From: Cohaesibacter marisflavi
GTDB taxonomy: Bacteria; Pseudomonadota; Alphaproteobacteria; Rhizobiales; Cohaesibacteraceae
Assembly (NCBI RefSeq): GCF_900115225.1
Contig: NZ_FOVR01000002.1
Coordinates: 666,111-730,110 of the forward strand
Direction: 5' to 3'
DNA: 64,000 nucleotides
The notes below the pieces were generated by a model that saw only the letters and a program-made list of their open reading frames with translations, did no database searches and had not been told where the DNA came from. Each line of letters starts with the position of its first letter. The first letter of the stretch is position 1. The translations under genes and the position numbers were made by a program. Positions 36,490 to 45,334 of this stretch are shown in pieces.

Positions 36490-36592
36490 GTGATTGCCTT
36501 TCATTAGGGTCTTTATCTGGTTTGTTGGGTCTATGTGCCTGCCCGTTATTGGGGCGACAGGCACAGTCAGAGATGTTGTCTCTTGCTCTTCC

Positions 36593-37885
36593 TCATCCTT
36601 GCGCATCCATCAGATAGGCGTAGATGATCTCCGAGGCGATCATGAAGTCGGAAACGTCCATCGCTTCTGCCGGATTGTGAGAGCCATTCCTGTTGCGCAC
36701 GAAAACCATGCCTGTCGGCACGCCTGCATTGGCAAAGACAGCCGCATCATGGCCACCGCCGGAAGGCATGATAAAAGGCTCTAGTCCAACCTGCTGCATG
36801 GCGCCTGACATGGCCTCGACAATGGCAGGGTCGCACAGGGCAGGGGCAGTGCTCAGTTTTTCACCAAGCTCGAAGCGCACCTTTCGCTCTCGCTCGATTG
36901 TGCGGATATCCTGTGCCAATAGATCATGCATGCCATCGAGCACTGTGGCGTTCTGGCTGCGCACATCGAGGCTGAAATCCACTTGATCGGGAATGCGCGA
37001 AAGGGCGTGGCGTTCCACATCCGTTGAAATCATGCCGCTGGTCAAAACAAGGTCATCGCCCAGCTGGACGACCGTCAGCCAGCTTTCATCTAGCCGGGTC
37101 AAGAGATCTGCCATCGCCAGTACCGGATCGCGGCGGAAAGCGCGCGGAACAGCACCGGAATGCCCCGCTTCGCCAACGCAACGAATGGTCTTGTAACGGA
37201 AGTTGCCCCGAATGCCCGAAACCACGGCGGCTGGGAGGTCTTTCTGGACCAGCAGCGGGCCTTGCTCGATATGCAGTTCGATATAGGCAAGAACCGAGCT
37301 GGCATCCATAAGCGGCGTGCCATCGCGCACGGGTGCCATATCGATGCCGATGCTTTCCATATGCGCATCCAGCGTCTGATTGTCGCCCTTGTGACGTGTG
37401 CGCAGCTCTGCCTCGCTCAACCGGCCCAACAGGGCCTTGGAGGCAATGTAGCATGGCCCGAACCAGGCGCTTTCCTCAGCCCGCATGGCCAGAACCTTGA
37501 CAGGCCGTGCAAAAGAGGTGCCTTCGCTCTGGGCGCGTACAAGGCACATCAAACCGGCAATGACACCGGCCAGACCATCAAAGTTACCACCTTGCGGCAC
37601 CGTATCCACATGAGAGCCGACCAGTACAAACGCATCAGCCTCCGCATCGCAGGGAAGGGAGAAGAGCGCGTTCTGGCCCGCATCATAGGTGACAGTCAGC
37701 CCGTGGCTGAGGCCGAACTGTTCCAGATAGGCGAGGGTCTTTGTTTCCAGATCGGAGAAGGCAGGGCGGCTGATGCCTTGCGTGTCTGCAGAAAAAGCTG
37801 CAATATCGTCAAAGAGCTGTGCCGCCATTGCTTCATAGTCTGCCGCTGTAAGGGCAGGGCTTTGTGTCATGGAAACCATGGTCAT
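36593..37885 (-). CDS. M20-type N-carbamoyl amino acid amidohydrolase
   Basis: 430 residues of the HyuC/AllC/beta-ureidopropionase group. Metal ligands: H and D in VGSHVDTVPQGGNFDG, Glu in RAEES, His in IELHIEQGP and in the late GSHNPAEAM; SGGGHDAAVFA lies before it. These enzymes release CO2 and ammonia from N-carbamoyl amino acids. Next to a type 1B dihydroorotate dehydrogenase, the natural substrate could be N-carbamoyl-aspartate or N-carbamoyl-beta-alanine. It overlaps pyrD by 4 bases. Confidence 0.87.
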   Translation of the reverse strand: MTMVSMTQSPALTAADYEAMAAQLFDDIAAFSADTQGISRPAFSDLETKTLAYLEQFGLSHGLTVTYDAGQNALFSLPCDAEADAFVLVGSHVDTVPQGGNFDGLAGVIAGLMCLVRAQSEGTSFARPVKVLAMRAEESAWFGPCYIASKALLGRLSEAELRTRHKGDNQTLDAHMESIGIDMAPVRDGTPLMDASSVLAYIELHIEQGPLLVQKDLPAAVVSGIRGNFRYKTIRCVGEAGHSGAVPRAFRRDPVLAMADLLTRLDESWLTVVQLGDDLVLTSGMISTDVERHALSRIPDQVDFSLDVRSQNATVLDGMHDLLAQDIRTIERERKVRFELGEKLSTAPALCDPAIVEAMSGAMQQVGLEPFIMPSGGGHDAAVFANAGVPTGMVFVRNRNGSHNPAEAMDVSDFMIASEIIYAYLMDAQG

Positions 37886-38826
37886 TCTGCTGCCTCCGCA
37901 AAGAACACGCCGTCACTGGCTTCCTCATCCCTAATGGAGCCAATGAGCTCCGAAACGCTTGAAAGCCCCTCTGTGCGAAGAAATGCTTCCAGTTCGCTGA
38001 TAAGCCGCACCATCACCGTCGGGCTGATAAAGGTTGCCGTGCCAACCTGTACGGCACTTGCTCCGGCAATCAGATATTCGACAACATCCTCAACCGTAGC
38101 GATGCCGCCGCAGCCGATCACAGGAATGGAGACCGCTTTGGCGCATTGATAGACCATGCGCAGGGCAATCGGTTTGAGGGCCGGGCCGGAAAGGCCACCC
38201 ATCAGATTGCCCAGCTTGGGCTTGCGTGTGTGGATGTCAATGGCCATGGACAGCATGGTATTGGCCACCACGAGAGCATCCGCTCCGGCGCTCTCTGCCG
38301 CTTGGGCCACTTCGGTTGTTTCGCCCGTGTTGGGCGTCAGCTTTGCCCAGAGTGGCAGATCTGTTGCTGCCCGCAGCTTGCGCATGACCGCTTCGGTGGT
38401 AGAGGGGCGCATGGCGAAGGCCTTGCCGTCTGCTTCGATATTCGGGCAAGAAATATTCACCTCGATGGCTGCCACGCCGGGCACGCTCACCTCTTCGCAG
38501 ATCTGCGCGAACTCATCTGCACTACCAGCCGAAATACTGACCACGAGCGGGGTCTGATATTGATCATAAAAGGGGATGACATTGGTCTTGAAATAGTCGA
38601 CACCCTTGCTGGGTATGCCGATCGAATTCAGCATTGAGCCGCGCACTTCACAAACACGCGGGGTCGGGTTGCCGCCTCTGATGTCACGGGTGATCGTCTT
38701 GGTCACATGTGCGCCCAGCGCATCGATATCAAACAGCTTTGCACAGTCTTCCGAGAAGGTGCCCGAGGCAGGCATGATCGGGTTTTTCAAACGCATTGCC
38801 CCGATATTGACTGAAAGATCTAGCAT
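37882..38826 (-). CDS. pyrD: Dihydroorotate dehydrogenase, class 1B catalytic subunit
   Basis: 314 residues, FMN TIM barrel of the NAD-linked (PyrDB) type. KNPIMPASGTF at the start, NSIGIPSKGVDYF, VNISCPNIEADGKAF with the catalytic Cys loop, and IGCGGIATVEDVVEYLIAGA at the FMN phosphate site. It lacks the N-terminal membrane helix of class 2 and the C-terminal 4Fe-4S domain of PreA. Alphaproteobacteria normally use class 2 for biosynthesis, so this copy is likely catabolic. It overlaps its partner pyrK by 7 bases. Confidence 0.9.
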   Translation of the reverse strand: MLDLSVNIGAMRLKNPIMPASGTFSEDCAKLFDIDALGAHVTKTITRDIRGGNPTPRVCEVRGSMLNSIGIPSKGVDYFKTNVIPFYDQYQTPLVVSISAGSADEFAQICEEVSVPGVAAIEVNISCPNIEADGKAFAMRPSTTEAVMRKLRAATDLPLWAKLTPNTGETTEVAQAAESAGADALVVANTMLSMAIDIHTRKPKLGNLMGGLSGPALKPIALRMVYQCAKAVSIPVIGCGGIATVEDVVEYLIAGASAVQVGTATFISPTVMVRLISELEAFLRTEGLSSVSELIGSIRDEEASDGVFFAEAAE

Positions 38827-39635
38827 CCCATTGCCTCCTGAAGATTGAATACGGGGCCTTCCTTGCAGACCCGCTCATGAATGATTTTATCCTTGCGCCG
38901 GAAGGACCGAACGCAGCACTGACACATGCCCACGCCGCAAGCCATCTGTTGCTCAAGAGCGATCTGGCCGGGAATGCCATGACGAGCGCAAATGGTTTGC
39001 AGCATCGTCAGAAGCCGGTTGGAACCGCAGGTATAAAAGGCGTCCACGCCCTCCGCCTGGATATGCGCTTCGATCAACTGCTCAAGCGCCTCAACGCCGG
39101 ATGTCCCTTCAGAATCCGTGACCGTAATGACCTCCGCTCCGAGCGCCTTGAAATGGTCAATGGACATAAGCACTTCGGGCGAACGTGCACTGCATATAGC
39201 GGTGAGCTTGCGCCCCATCTGCTGGGCTTTTTGCGCCAACGGGGCCAAAGTCGCCAGACCAACACCGCGAGCCACGACCATCAGCTTTTGCCAGTCGTCC
39301 TGGATGTCGAACCCATGCCCGAGTGGGCCGACCACATTAAGGTTTTCGCCAGCCTCAAGGGCAGAGAGAGCTGCCGTGCCTTCGCCCGCAATCTTGTAGA
39401 GAAAATGCAGCTCGCCCGCTTCGGGATAGAAGCCGTAGATGCTCATGGGGCGCCGCAGATAGGGCCGCAAATCCCCTTTAGTCGGACACAAGAGATGGAA
39501 GAACTGTCCCGGCTCGCATTTGAGAATATGAGACGGTGCATCCAGCACGATGAGCCTGTATTCGCGATTGATCGGCTCGTTGCTTTTGACTCTACAGATG
39601 GTCTCGAAAATGGGGTTCAGGGTCATATCGGTCAT
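38820..39635 (-). CDS. pyrK: Dihydroorotate dehydrogenase electron transfer subunit
   Basis: 271 residues. FAD-binding barrel (LRRPMSIYGF), NAD-binding domain (TCGSNRLLTML), and the C-terminal [2Fe-2S] ligands CGVGMCQCC plus a later Cys (RVCKEG). PyrK moves electrons between NAD and the FMN of PyrDB. It is first in the leftward operon, at the end of a leader of about 400 bases from the promoter next to XRE site B. Confidence 0.9.
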   Translation of the reverse strand: MTDMTLNPIFETICRVKSNEPINREYRLIVLDAPSHILKCEPGQFFHLLCPTKGDLRPYLRRPMSIYGFYPEAGELHFLYKIAGEGTAALSALEAGENLNVVGPLGHGFDIQDDWQKLMVVARGVGLATLAPLAQKAQQMGRKLTAICSARSPEVLMSIDHFKALGAEVITVTDSEGTSGVEALEQLIEAHIQAEGVDAFYTCGSNRLLTMLQTICARHGIPGQIALEQQMACGVGMCQCCVRSFRRKDKIIHERVCKEGPVFNLQEAMGC

Positions 39636-39740
39636 GGAACTGCTTCGGAAAAAAGAAAAGACTCTCCCTTCACTCCAAAGGCATTTGGAATGAAGAAGGC
39701 GGTTGCTGGGAGATTTTTGGCAACGGTTGGGACCGAAACC

Positions 39741-40001
39741 CTATCTGAAGCTGAAAGCCAAGCGTCGGCGATGGTCTAGAAAGCGGCGCTTTCGCCAAAT
39801 CGCGTCTTGGGGCGCGCGATGTCTGACAACACCATCTGCAAGCAATGTCGAAGGGATAACATGGAAAAGGCGAGCCACCGACATGGCGCTCTGGGCAGTG
39901 GCGTGATGCTTGAAAAACCGGATGTCTAAAACCCGCAATGTCTGCTTGGCAGATGCCGAAAAGTCGGCGGAGTGGCCAAAGCGCAAAAAGGGAAGATTCA
40001 T
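39741..40001 (-). CDS. Possible leader open frame before pyrK
   Basis: 86 codons from an ATG at 40001 with AGGA 7 bases upstream, directly after the candidate promoter. The product would be basic with no recognisable fold (MNLPFLRFGHSADF...). The frame fills most of the pyrK leader. It could be a real small protein, a leader or chance; composition gives weak support. Confidence 0.25.
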   Translation of the reverse strand: MNLPFLRFGHSADFSASAKQTLRVLDIRFFKHHATAQSAMSVARLFHVIPSTLLADGVVRHRAPQDAIWRKRRFLDHRRRLAFSFR

Positions 40002-40038
40002 CGCCTGTTCCTAGTTTCGCTGTTGCTTAAAAAAAGAG

Positions 40039-40087
40039 ATTAAACCCGTAAATCACGATTGGTCAAGAAATTTCTCAATTTTGAGAA
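40039..40087 (-). promoter_or_regulatory. XRE operator (site B) and promoter of pyrK operon
   Basis: The core TTCTCAA-TT-TTGAGAA at 40072-40087 is a perfect dyad. Reading leftward, 5 bases later comes TTGACC (40066-40061), then after 16 bases TTTAAT (40044-40039). The operator-to-(-35) spacing equals that at site A, so one protein (or both paralogues) probably activates both promoters. Confidence 0.7.
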
Positions 40088-40270
40088 TTTATTATAGCAT
40101 ATCTCGAATATGGAACAATTTGATGGTAATTGCCTCAAAATTAGGCAAGAGCTGCGGAGTATCGTAATTCGTGCATTGGAGAAAAATGAACGTGGGCTTG
40201 TTCGCAAGGGAGGGCTTGCTGCGCAACCATGGGGAAGAGGAGGAGAGAGCGTCCGCGTCGATAGCGCAAA

Positions 40271-41161
40271 TCAGGCGCGCAAGATGGTCTTTTCGATAAA
40301 GTCCGCCGCCTGATCCCCTTTGAGGCTCCGTCGCCAGAGTTTGTCTGTCATGGCACCATAGAGGGACGTGGCTTCCGGAGCGGCCGAAATGGTCGCGACG
40401 CCAAGACGGATATTGGCAAAGGCCCCCAACCGGAAAGGACTGACGGCGACCTGCGACCGGTCGGCCTGTTTAAAAATCTGGAAGCTGGCACTTGGCATGG
40501 AATCCACCACGAGACCAATCTGTGTTCCGATTGGTGGTTCGCGCAACATCTTGACAATATTCTCGATTTCCGTGCGGGCAACCTCACGGCGCAGCTTCAT
40601 GTCAGCCTCGGGCGGATCATAAGCTCCAATAAAGCCGTTACGGAAAAACTGTTCCAGCTCCGCCGCAGACACAAGGCTGATGATGCTCGGCATCCGATTA
40701 TGGTAGCAGACCTTGCGCGCATGCAGGATATCCAGAAGGGCTTCAATATCCTGCAGTGCTTTGGCTCGGTCTTCAACGTCAAGCGGGATGCTTTCCTTGA
40801 GAACATCAGGGAGAATGGCATCATAAGCGTCAGTGGTGAGCAGATAGGAAACCGGCCCGAAAAGAACTAGAATCTGGTCGACCTTTTCTTCGATCTGGCG
40901 CATGCGTTCAAAGAAGCTGACAGCCGAGGCGATATATTCAACCCCGACGCCAAGCAGCGTGGGAAGCGAAATCCCCAACAGGGTCGCGATCTTGCCCAGC
41001 GTATCGACGCGGATCGGCTGCCCCAATTCGTAACGATAGATGGCTGCGCGTGAAATGCCTGTCTTTTGAGCGACTTCCTCGGGTGAGAGCCCAGCGCCAA
41101 CCCGAAATGCCTTAAGCCTCTGACCAACTTCCTCGATCGAGATGCCTTGCCCTATGTCCAT
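40271..41161 (-). CDS. XRE-family regulator, paralogue 2
   Basis: 296 residues, full-length paralogue of the regulator at 29531-30424, with the same HTH core (LSPEEVAQKTGISRAAIYRY) and sensory domain (FFERMRQIE, FGPVSYLLTT, RMPSIISLVSA, SPFRLGAFANIRLGVATI). The recognition helix is nearly identical, so both should read similar DNA; the ligand domains differ more. It stands upstream of the pyrK operon on the same strand. Site C lies 99 bases before its start. Confidence 0.88.
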   Translation of the reverse strand: MDIGQGISIEEVGQRLKAFRVGAGLSPEEVAQKTGISRAAIYRYELGQPIRVDTLGKIATLLGISLPTLLGVGVEYIASAVSFFERMRQIEEKVDQILVLFGPVSYLLTTDAYDAILPDVLKESIPLDVEDRAKALQDIEALLDILHARKVCYHNRMPSIISLVSAAELEQFFRNGFIGAYDPPEADMKLRREVARTEIENIVKMLREPPIGTQIGLVVDSMPSASFQIFKQADRSQVAVSPFRLGAFANIRLGVATISAAPEATSLYGAMTDKLWRRSLKGDQAADFIEKTILRA

Positions 41162-41259
41162 GAAACAACCTCATTTTATGACCGGGCCAAGCGACGATGA
41201 CTCGGAGCGAACAAATCACGCCTATGCTTGTGTATGCCATCTTGAAAGGCGGCAATCAA

Positions 41260-41275
41260 TTCTAAATTTTGAGAA
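41260..41275. promoter_or_regulatory. XRE operator, site C
   Basis: TTCTAAA-TT-TTGAGAA, one mismatch from a perfect dyad. Outside the core it shares TTTTGAGAATATTCTT with site A. It lies upstream of the XRE paralogue 2 gene and may mediate autoregulation. A possible leftward -35/-10 (TTGATT, 17 bases, CATACA) overlaps its edge. Confidence 0.6.
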
Positions 41276-41378
41276 TATTCTTTATCGAGAGACAATACGC
41301 GGAATCTGACTCTCATGGGAGTCATGCCAGAGGACGGAAACAGGAATGGATCTTGCAGCAAGAGGCTTCATGCGATTG

Positions 41379-41394
41379 TTTCTGATCACAAATT
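41379..41394. promoter_or_regulatory. GntR operator upstream of the GATase gene (distal)
   Basis: TTTCTGATCACAAATT matches the 18-base palindrome found before puuA except for one base in the left half (C for G). Confidence 0.55.
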
Positions 41395-41543
41395 CTATCA
41401 AACAATGATCAATCCTTCCTGTTTTTGCCCGAAAAACGCAGGAAAGTGGCCGATACTTGATGGATTTTAAGGCTTTTTAGCCCCTGAAACCGAGGAGAAA
41501 GAGTGCCTCAGGACGATTGACGTGTGACCGCTGACACAGTATT

Positions 41544-41555
41544 TTGTGATCACAA
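41544..41555. promoter_or_regulatory. GntR operator upstream of the GATase gene (proximal)
   Basis: A perfect TTGTGATCACAA dyad 45 bases before the GATase ATG, where bound protein would block transcription or initiation. Confidence 0.75.
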
Positions 41556-41600
41556 TTTAATTTCAAGATAGCTCTGAGGCCAGAGCTCTGGATAGCACCC

Positions 41601-42377
41601 ATGACTGAACCATTCACGCTCGGCATTTTGGAAACCGGGCGACCACCCGAGGCTCTGGCAGGAAAATTCCCGTCCTATGCCGAGATGTTTGCCCAGATGG
41701 TCGGCGCGACCGCGCCTGAGCACTGGAAATTTGAGTATTATGTGGCTCTTGAAGGCGAATTGCCGCCAAGTCCCGACACCTGCAATGCCTGGCTGATCAC
41801 CGGTTCCAAATTTGGTGCCTACGAAGACTATCCATGGATTCATGCGCTCAAGGCCTTCATCGTCAAGGCCTATGTCGCAGGGGTGCCAATGGTCGGTATT
41901 TGTTTTGGGCATCAGATATTGGCTGAGGCGCTCGGTGGCAAGGTAATCAAATCTGAAAAAGGCTGGGGCGTAGGTCATCAGGCCTATCAATGGAGCACGA
42001 CCAAACCCGATTGGCTGGCCGCGACGGATCTTGCCGGACAGGATGCCTTCTCTATTCTTGCCTTCCATCAGGATCAGGTGGTTGAAGTCCCGCCACAAGC
42101 GGAGGTGATCGCGTCGAATGATTTCTGCCCGGCTGCCGCGCTCGTCTATGGCGATCAGGTGCTTTCCTTTCAGGGACATCCCGAATTCAGCGCCGACTTC
42201 GTTGCAGATCTGATCGAGGAAAAGCGGGACGATGTTCTGGGGGCGTCCATCGCAGACAAGGCAGCAACGTCACTCGCACAACCAATCGACAGAGTGGCCA
42301 TCGGTGCGGGGATCGTGGAATTTCTCAAAGCGCGAGAAGCCGAATGGATCAACAAAAAGGCGGCAAACGCCGGATAA
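41601..42377 (+). CDS. Class I glutamine amidotransferase-like hydrolase (polyamine pathway)
   Basis: 258 residues. Nucleophile Cys in VGICFGHQILAEALGG and the His-Glu pair in SFQGHPEFS form a complete triad. It belongs to the GMP-synthase-like GATase1 group, not the peptidase C26 group of E. coli PuuD. By position it should remove glutamate from gamma-glutamyl-aminobutyrate, doing PuuD's job (inference). Two GntR-type operator sites lie upstream; the aldehyde dehydrogenase gene follows after 31 bases. Confidence 0.8.
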   Translation: MTEPFTLGILETGRPPEALAGKFPSYAEMFAQMVGATAPEHWKFEYYVALEGELPPSPDTCNAWLITGSKFGAYEDYPWIHALKAFIVKAYVAGVPMVGICFGHQILAEALGGKVIKSEKGWGVGHQAYQWSTTKPDWLAATDLAGQDAFSILAFHQDQVVEVPPQAEVIASNDFCPAAALVYGDQVLSFQGHPEFSADFVADLIEEKRDDVLGASIADKAATSLAQPIDRVAIGAGIVEFLKAREAEWINKKAANAG

Positions 42378-42408
42378 TATAAGATAAGCGCAGAGGGGCG
42401 CAGCAATC

Positions 42409-43833
42409 ATGTTGGACAAACGCAAATTCTTTATCGGCGGGGAATGGGTAGCCCCGATCTCTGCTACGGATCTGGATGTCATCAATCCGGCAACCGAGGA
42501 GGTGATCGCGGTTATTTCCATGGGAAGCGAAGCCGATGCCGATGCGGCTGTGATGGCTGCAAACGCCGCTTTTCCAGGCTTTTCAAAAACAACCAAGGTC
42601 GAGCGCATTGACCTGCTGGAAAGCATTCTGGCGGTCTATAAAACGCGTTACGATGAAATGGCCGACGCCATCACCGCCGAGATGGGAGCGCCTTGCAAGC
42701 TTTCCCATGCGGCACAGGCAGGTGTCGGGGTCGGGCATCTGCAAGGCTTTATTGATGCGCTGAAAGAGTATGAATTTGAAAGCACCTGTTGTGGCGATAT
42801 CATTCTGCGCGAACCCATCGGGGTGTGCGGCCTGATCACGCCGTGGAACTGGCCGATGAACCAGATGGTGCTGAAAATCGCTCCGGCGCTGGCCGCTGGC
42901 TGCACTATGGTGCTCAAACCATCCGAATTGACGCCGCTTTCGGCGATGCTCTATGCGGAAATTCTGCATGAGGCGGGCGTGCCAAAAGGCGTGTTCAACC
43001 TTGTGAATGGTGAAGGGCCGGTGGTCGGCTCGGCTCTCTCGCGCCACAAGGATGTGCAGATGATGTCCTTTACCGGCTCGACACGTGGTGGGGTGGCCGT
43101 GACAAAGGATGCTGCGGATACCGTCAAACGCGTGGCTCTGGAGTTGGGTGGCAAGAGCCCGAATGTGGTGTTTGCCGATACGCCAGACCTGCAAAGCTCG
43201 GTCACCCGAGGCGCGCGCGCCGTGTTCAACAATACCGGCCAGTCCTGCAATGCGCCAACCCGCATGCTGGTTGAGAAAAGCGTCTATGACGAGGCAATGC
43301 AGATCGCCAAGGCCGCAGCAGAAGCAACTGAGGTCGGCGATCCCTCCGAGGATGGCGCTCATATCGGACCGCTGGTGAGCCAGATGCAATATGACAAAGT
43401 GCAGGCTCTCATTCAGAAAGGCATTGATGAAGGCGCCACCCTGCTGGCGGGAGGAACGGGTAAACCGGAAGGGCGCAATGTGGGTTATTTCTGCAAACCA
43501 ACCGTTTTTGGCAACGCCACCAACGAGATGACCATCGCGCGGGAAGAAATCTTCGGCCCAGTGCTGACGATGATCCCGTTTGAGGGCGAAGAGGAAGCCA
43601 TCGCCATTGCCAATGACACACCCTATGGTCTGGCTGCTTTCATCGAAACGGGAGACGAAGCGCGCGGTATGCGCGTCGCCAAGGCCTTGAGGGCCGGCAT
43701 GGTGCGCCTCAATGGCTCCGACATCAATTGGGGCAGCCCCTTTGGTGGTTACAAGATGAGCGGATTGGGCCGTGAAGGCGGCCATTTCGGCATGGATGAT
43801 TTTCTTGAGATCAAGGCGGTCTCGCGCCCCTGA
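42409..43833 (+). CDS. NAD(P)-dependent aldehyde dehydrogenase, PuuC-like role
   Basis: 474 residues, full length. Motifs: ITPWNWPMNQ, FTGSTRGG, general-base Glu in LELGGKSP, catalytic Cys in NNTGQSCNAPTRM, and EEIFGPVL. It should oxidise gamma-glutamyl-aminobutyraldehyde or 4-aminobutanal produced by the oxidase or transaminase encoded opposite. Co-transcribed with the GATase gene; a bidirectional terminator follows. Confidence 0.92.
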   Translation: MLDKRKFFIGGEWVAPISATDLDVINPATEEVIAVISMGSEADADAAVMAANAAFPGFSKTTKVERIDLLESILAVYKTRYDEMADAITAEMGAPCKLSHAAQAGVGVGHLQGFIDALKEYEFESTCCGDIILREPIGVCGLITPWNWPMNQMVLKIAPALAAGCTMVLKPSELTPLSAMLYAEILHEAGVPKGVFNLVNGEGPVVGSALSRHKDVQMMSFTGSTRGGVAVTKDAADTVKRVALELGGKSPNVVFADTPDLQSSVTRGARAVFNNTGQSCNAPTRMLVEKSVYDEAMQIAKAAAEATEVGDPSEDGAHIGPLVSQMQYDKVQALIQKGIDEGATLLAGGTGKPEGRNVGYFCKPTVFGNATNEMTIAREEIFGPVLTMIPFEGEEEAIAIANDTPYGLAAFIETGDEARGMRVAKALRAGMVRLNGSDINWGSPFGGYKMSGLGREGGHFGMDDFLEIKAVSRP

Positions 43834-43857
43834 TTGGGAAGATCAATTCCAGACGAT

Positions 43858-43880
43858 AAAGGGGCCACAAGGCCCCTTTT
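43858..43880. terminator. Bidirectional terminator
   Basis: AAAGGGGCC, a 4-base loop, and its complement run into TTTTTT, between convergent aldehyde dehydrogenase and oxidoreductase genes. Confidence 0.9.
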
Positions 43881-43904
43881 TTACAAAGCAAATCTCAAGA
43901 TGTT

Positions 43905-45245
43905 TTATGGTCGTGCTGGCGTGCCGATCCTGTCGCGCATTTTGTAATAGAGCATCGCCATGACCAGAAGGGCATGGCGCAAGTGCCGTCCGCCGGGGAA
44001 GGGGTAGGTCGGTACATGTTCCATGGCGTCAAACCGGCTTGCCTGTCCGTCAATCAGGTCGGCCACCAGCTTTCCTGCGATGGTGGCAATAGCCACTCCA
44101 TGGCCGGAGAAGCCGCTGGCATTGATGATATTCTTGTCGAGCTTGGCAAAGTAGGGCATGCGGTTGACCGTGATCCCCAGCGTACCACCCCAGCCATAAT
44201 CGATCCGCGCATCCTTCAATTGCGGATAGATTTCCAGCATCGGTTGACGCACGAAGGACTTGATATCCTCGGGGAACTTGAAGCTATAGGTTTCTCCTCC
44301 CCCAAACAGCATGCGCTTGTCTGCGGATAGACGATAATAATTGATGACGAACTTGCTGTCTGCCACGCCGAGATCATCCCGGATCAGCTCCCGCGCCAGT
44401 CCCTCATCGAGCGGTTCGGTGGCGATGATATAATTGTTCATTGGCATCACGCGAGCGGCGACCTTCGGGACCAGACTTTCGATATAGCCATTGCAGGCGA
44501 TGATCAGATGCTTGGCCTTGACGTGGCCTTGGGTGCATTTGATCGTGACGGTGTCTCCCTTTTCAATAGACTGCACTTCGCTATTCTCGAAAAGGATCGC
44601 GCCTGCCTTACGCGCAGCAGTTCCAAGACCTAAGGCATAGTTGAGCGGATGCAGATGGGCGGCAAACATATCCACCATACCCCCATAATAGGCGGTCGAG
44701 CCAACCATCTCCTCCACCTCAGCCTTGTTGACATAGCGAATATGCTCATAGCCATATTCGCAATTGAGCTTGTCGACATAGGCTTTGGAGTCTTCGGCAT
44801 AATGGGGCTTGTGGTCGGCGTGCAGCGTGCCGGGCTTGAGGTCGCAGGCAATGTCGTGATCCGCAATCAGATCCTTGACCATCTGGATGCCATCCACCGC
44901 GATATCCCACAAAAGACGGGCATCGGCGGTTCCGACCATTTTCTCCAGCGTATCTTGCTCCAGGCGCTGGCCGGTGCAGACCTGACCACCATTGCGCCCC
45001 GAAGCCCCCCAGCCAACCCGATGGGCTTCCAGCAGAATGACTTTGTGCCCCTGTTGGGCAAGATGCAGGGCTGATGAAAGCCCGGCATAGCCTCCACCAA
45101 TCACGCAGATATCACATTGTTGCTCTCCCTTCAGAGAGGGCAGAGGATCGTGCGGGTTGGCTGTGGCGGCGTAATAACTGTCTGGATAGGTCCCCTGCTT
45201 GTCGTTGCCATGCAGAAAACCGCCCTTGGGGCTGCTAAGACTCAT
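43905..45245 (-). CDS. puuB: FAD-dependent gamma-glutamylputrescine oxidoreductase
   Basis: 446 residues from the ATG at 45245 (AGGTG upstream); the longer frame to 45290 is not supported. DAO-type flavoenzyme with GGGYAGLSSALHL near residue 33 and a C-terminal GFSGHGVAIATIAGKLVAD segment. Opening YPDSYYAATANPH resembles PuuB and related oxidases. It oxidises gamma-glutamylputrescine to the aldehyde with H2O2. Third in the leftward operon puuA-aminotransferase-puuB. Confidence 0.9.
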   Translation of the reverse strand: MSLSSPKGGFLHGNDKQGTYPDSYYAATANPHDPLPSLKGEQQCDICVIGGGYAGLSSALHLAQQGHKVILLEAHRVGWGASGRNGGQVCTGQRLEQDTLEKMVGTADARLLWDIAVDGIQMVKDLIADHDIACDLKPGTLHADHKPHYAEDSKAYVDKLNCEYGYEHIRYVNKAEVEEMVGSTAYYGGMVDMFAAHLHPLNYALGLGTAARKAGAILFENSEVQSIEKGDTVTIKCTQGHVKAKHLIIACNGYIESLVPKVAARVMPMNNYIIATEPLDEGLARELIRDDLGVADSKFVINYYRLSADKRMLFGGGETYSFKFPEDIKSFVRQPMLEIYPQLKDARIDYGWGGTLGITVNRMPYFAKLDKNIINASGFSGHGVAIATIAGKLVADLIDGQASRFDAMEHVPTYPFPGGRHLRHALLVMAMLYYKMRDRIGTPARP

Positions 45246-45334
45246 GAAAGCACCTATTGCAATGCGTGCTGTGTGGGAGAGGCTTTGCACTTCGGCCTTT
45301 GGCCTTGGCTCAATGCCTCCCCCACAGGGTAGAG

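Noticed and set aside
37882..38826. PreA (dihydropyrimidine dehydrogenase subunit)
   Set aside because: PreA is about 410 residues with a C-terminal 4Fe-4S domain; this protein is 314 residues without it and has a PyrK partner.
42583..43785. 400-codon open frame on the minus strand
   Set aside because: Antisense shadow of the aldehyde dehydrogenase gene, whose catalytic motifs are intact.
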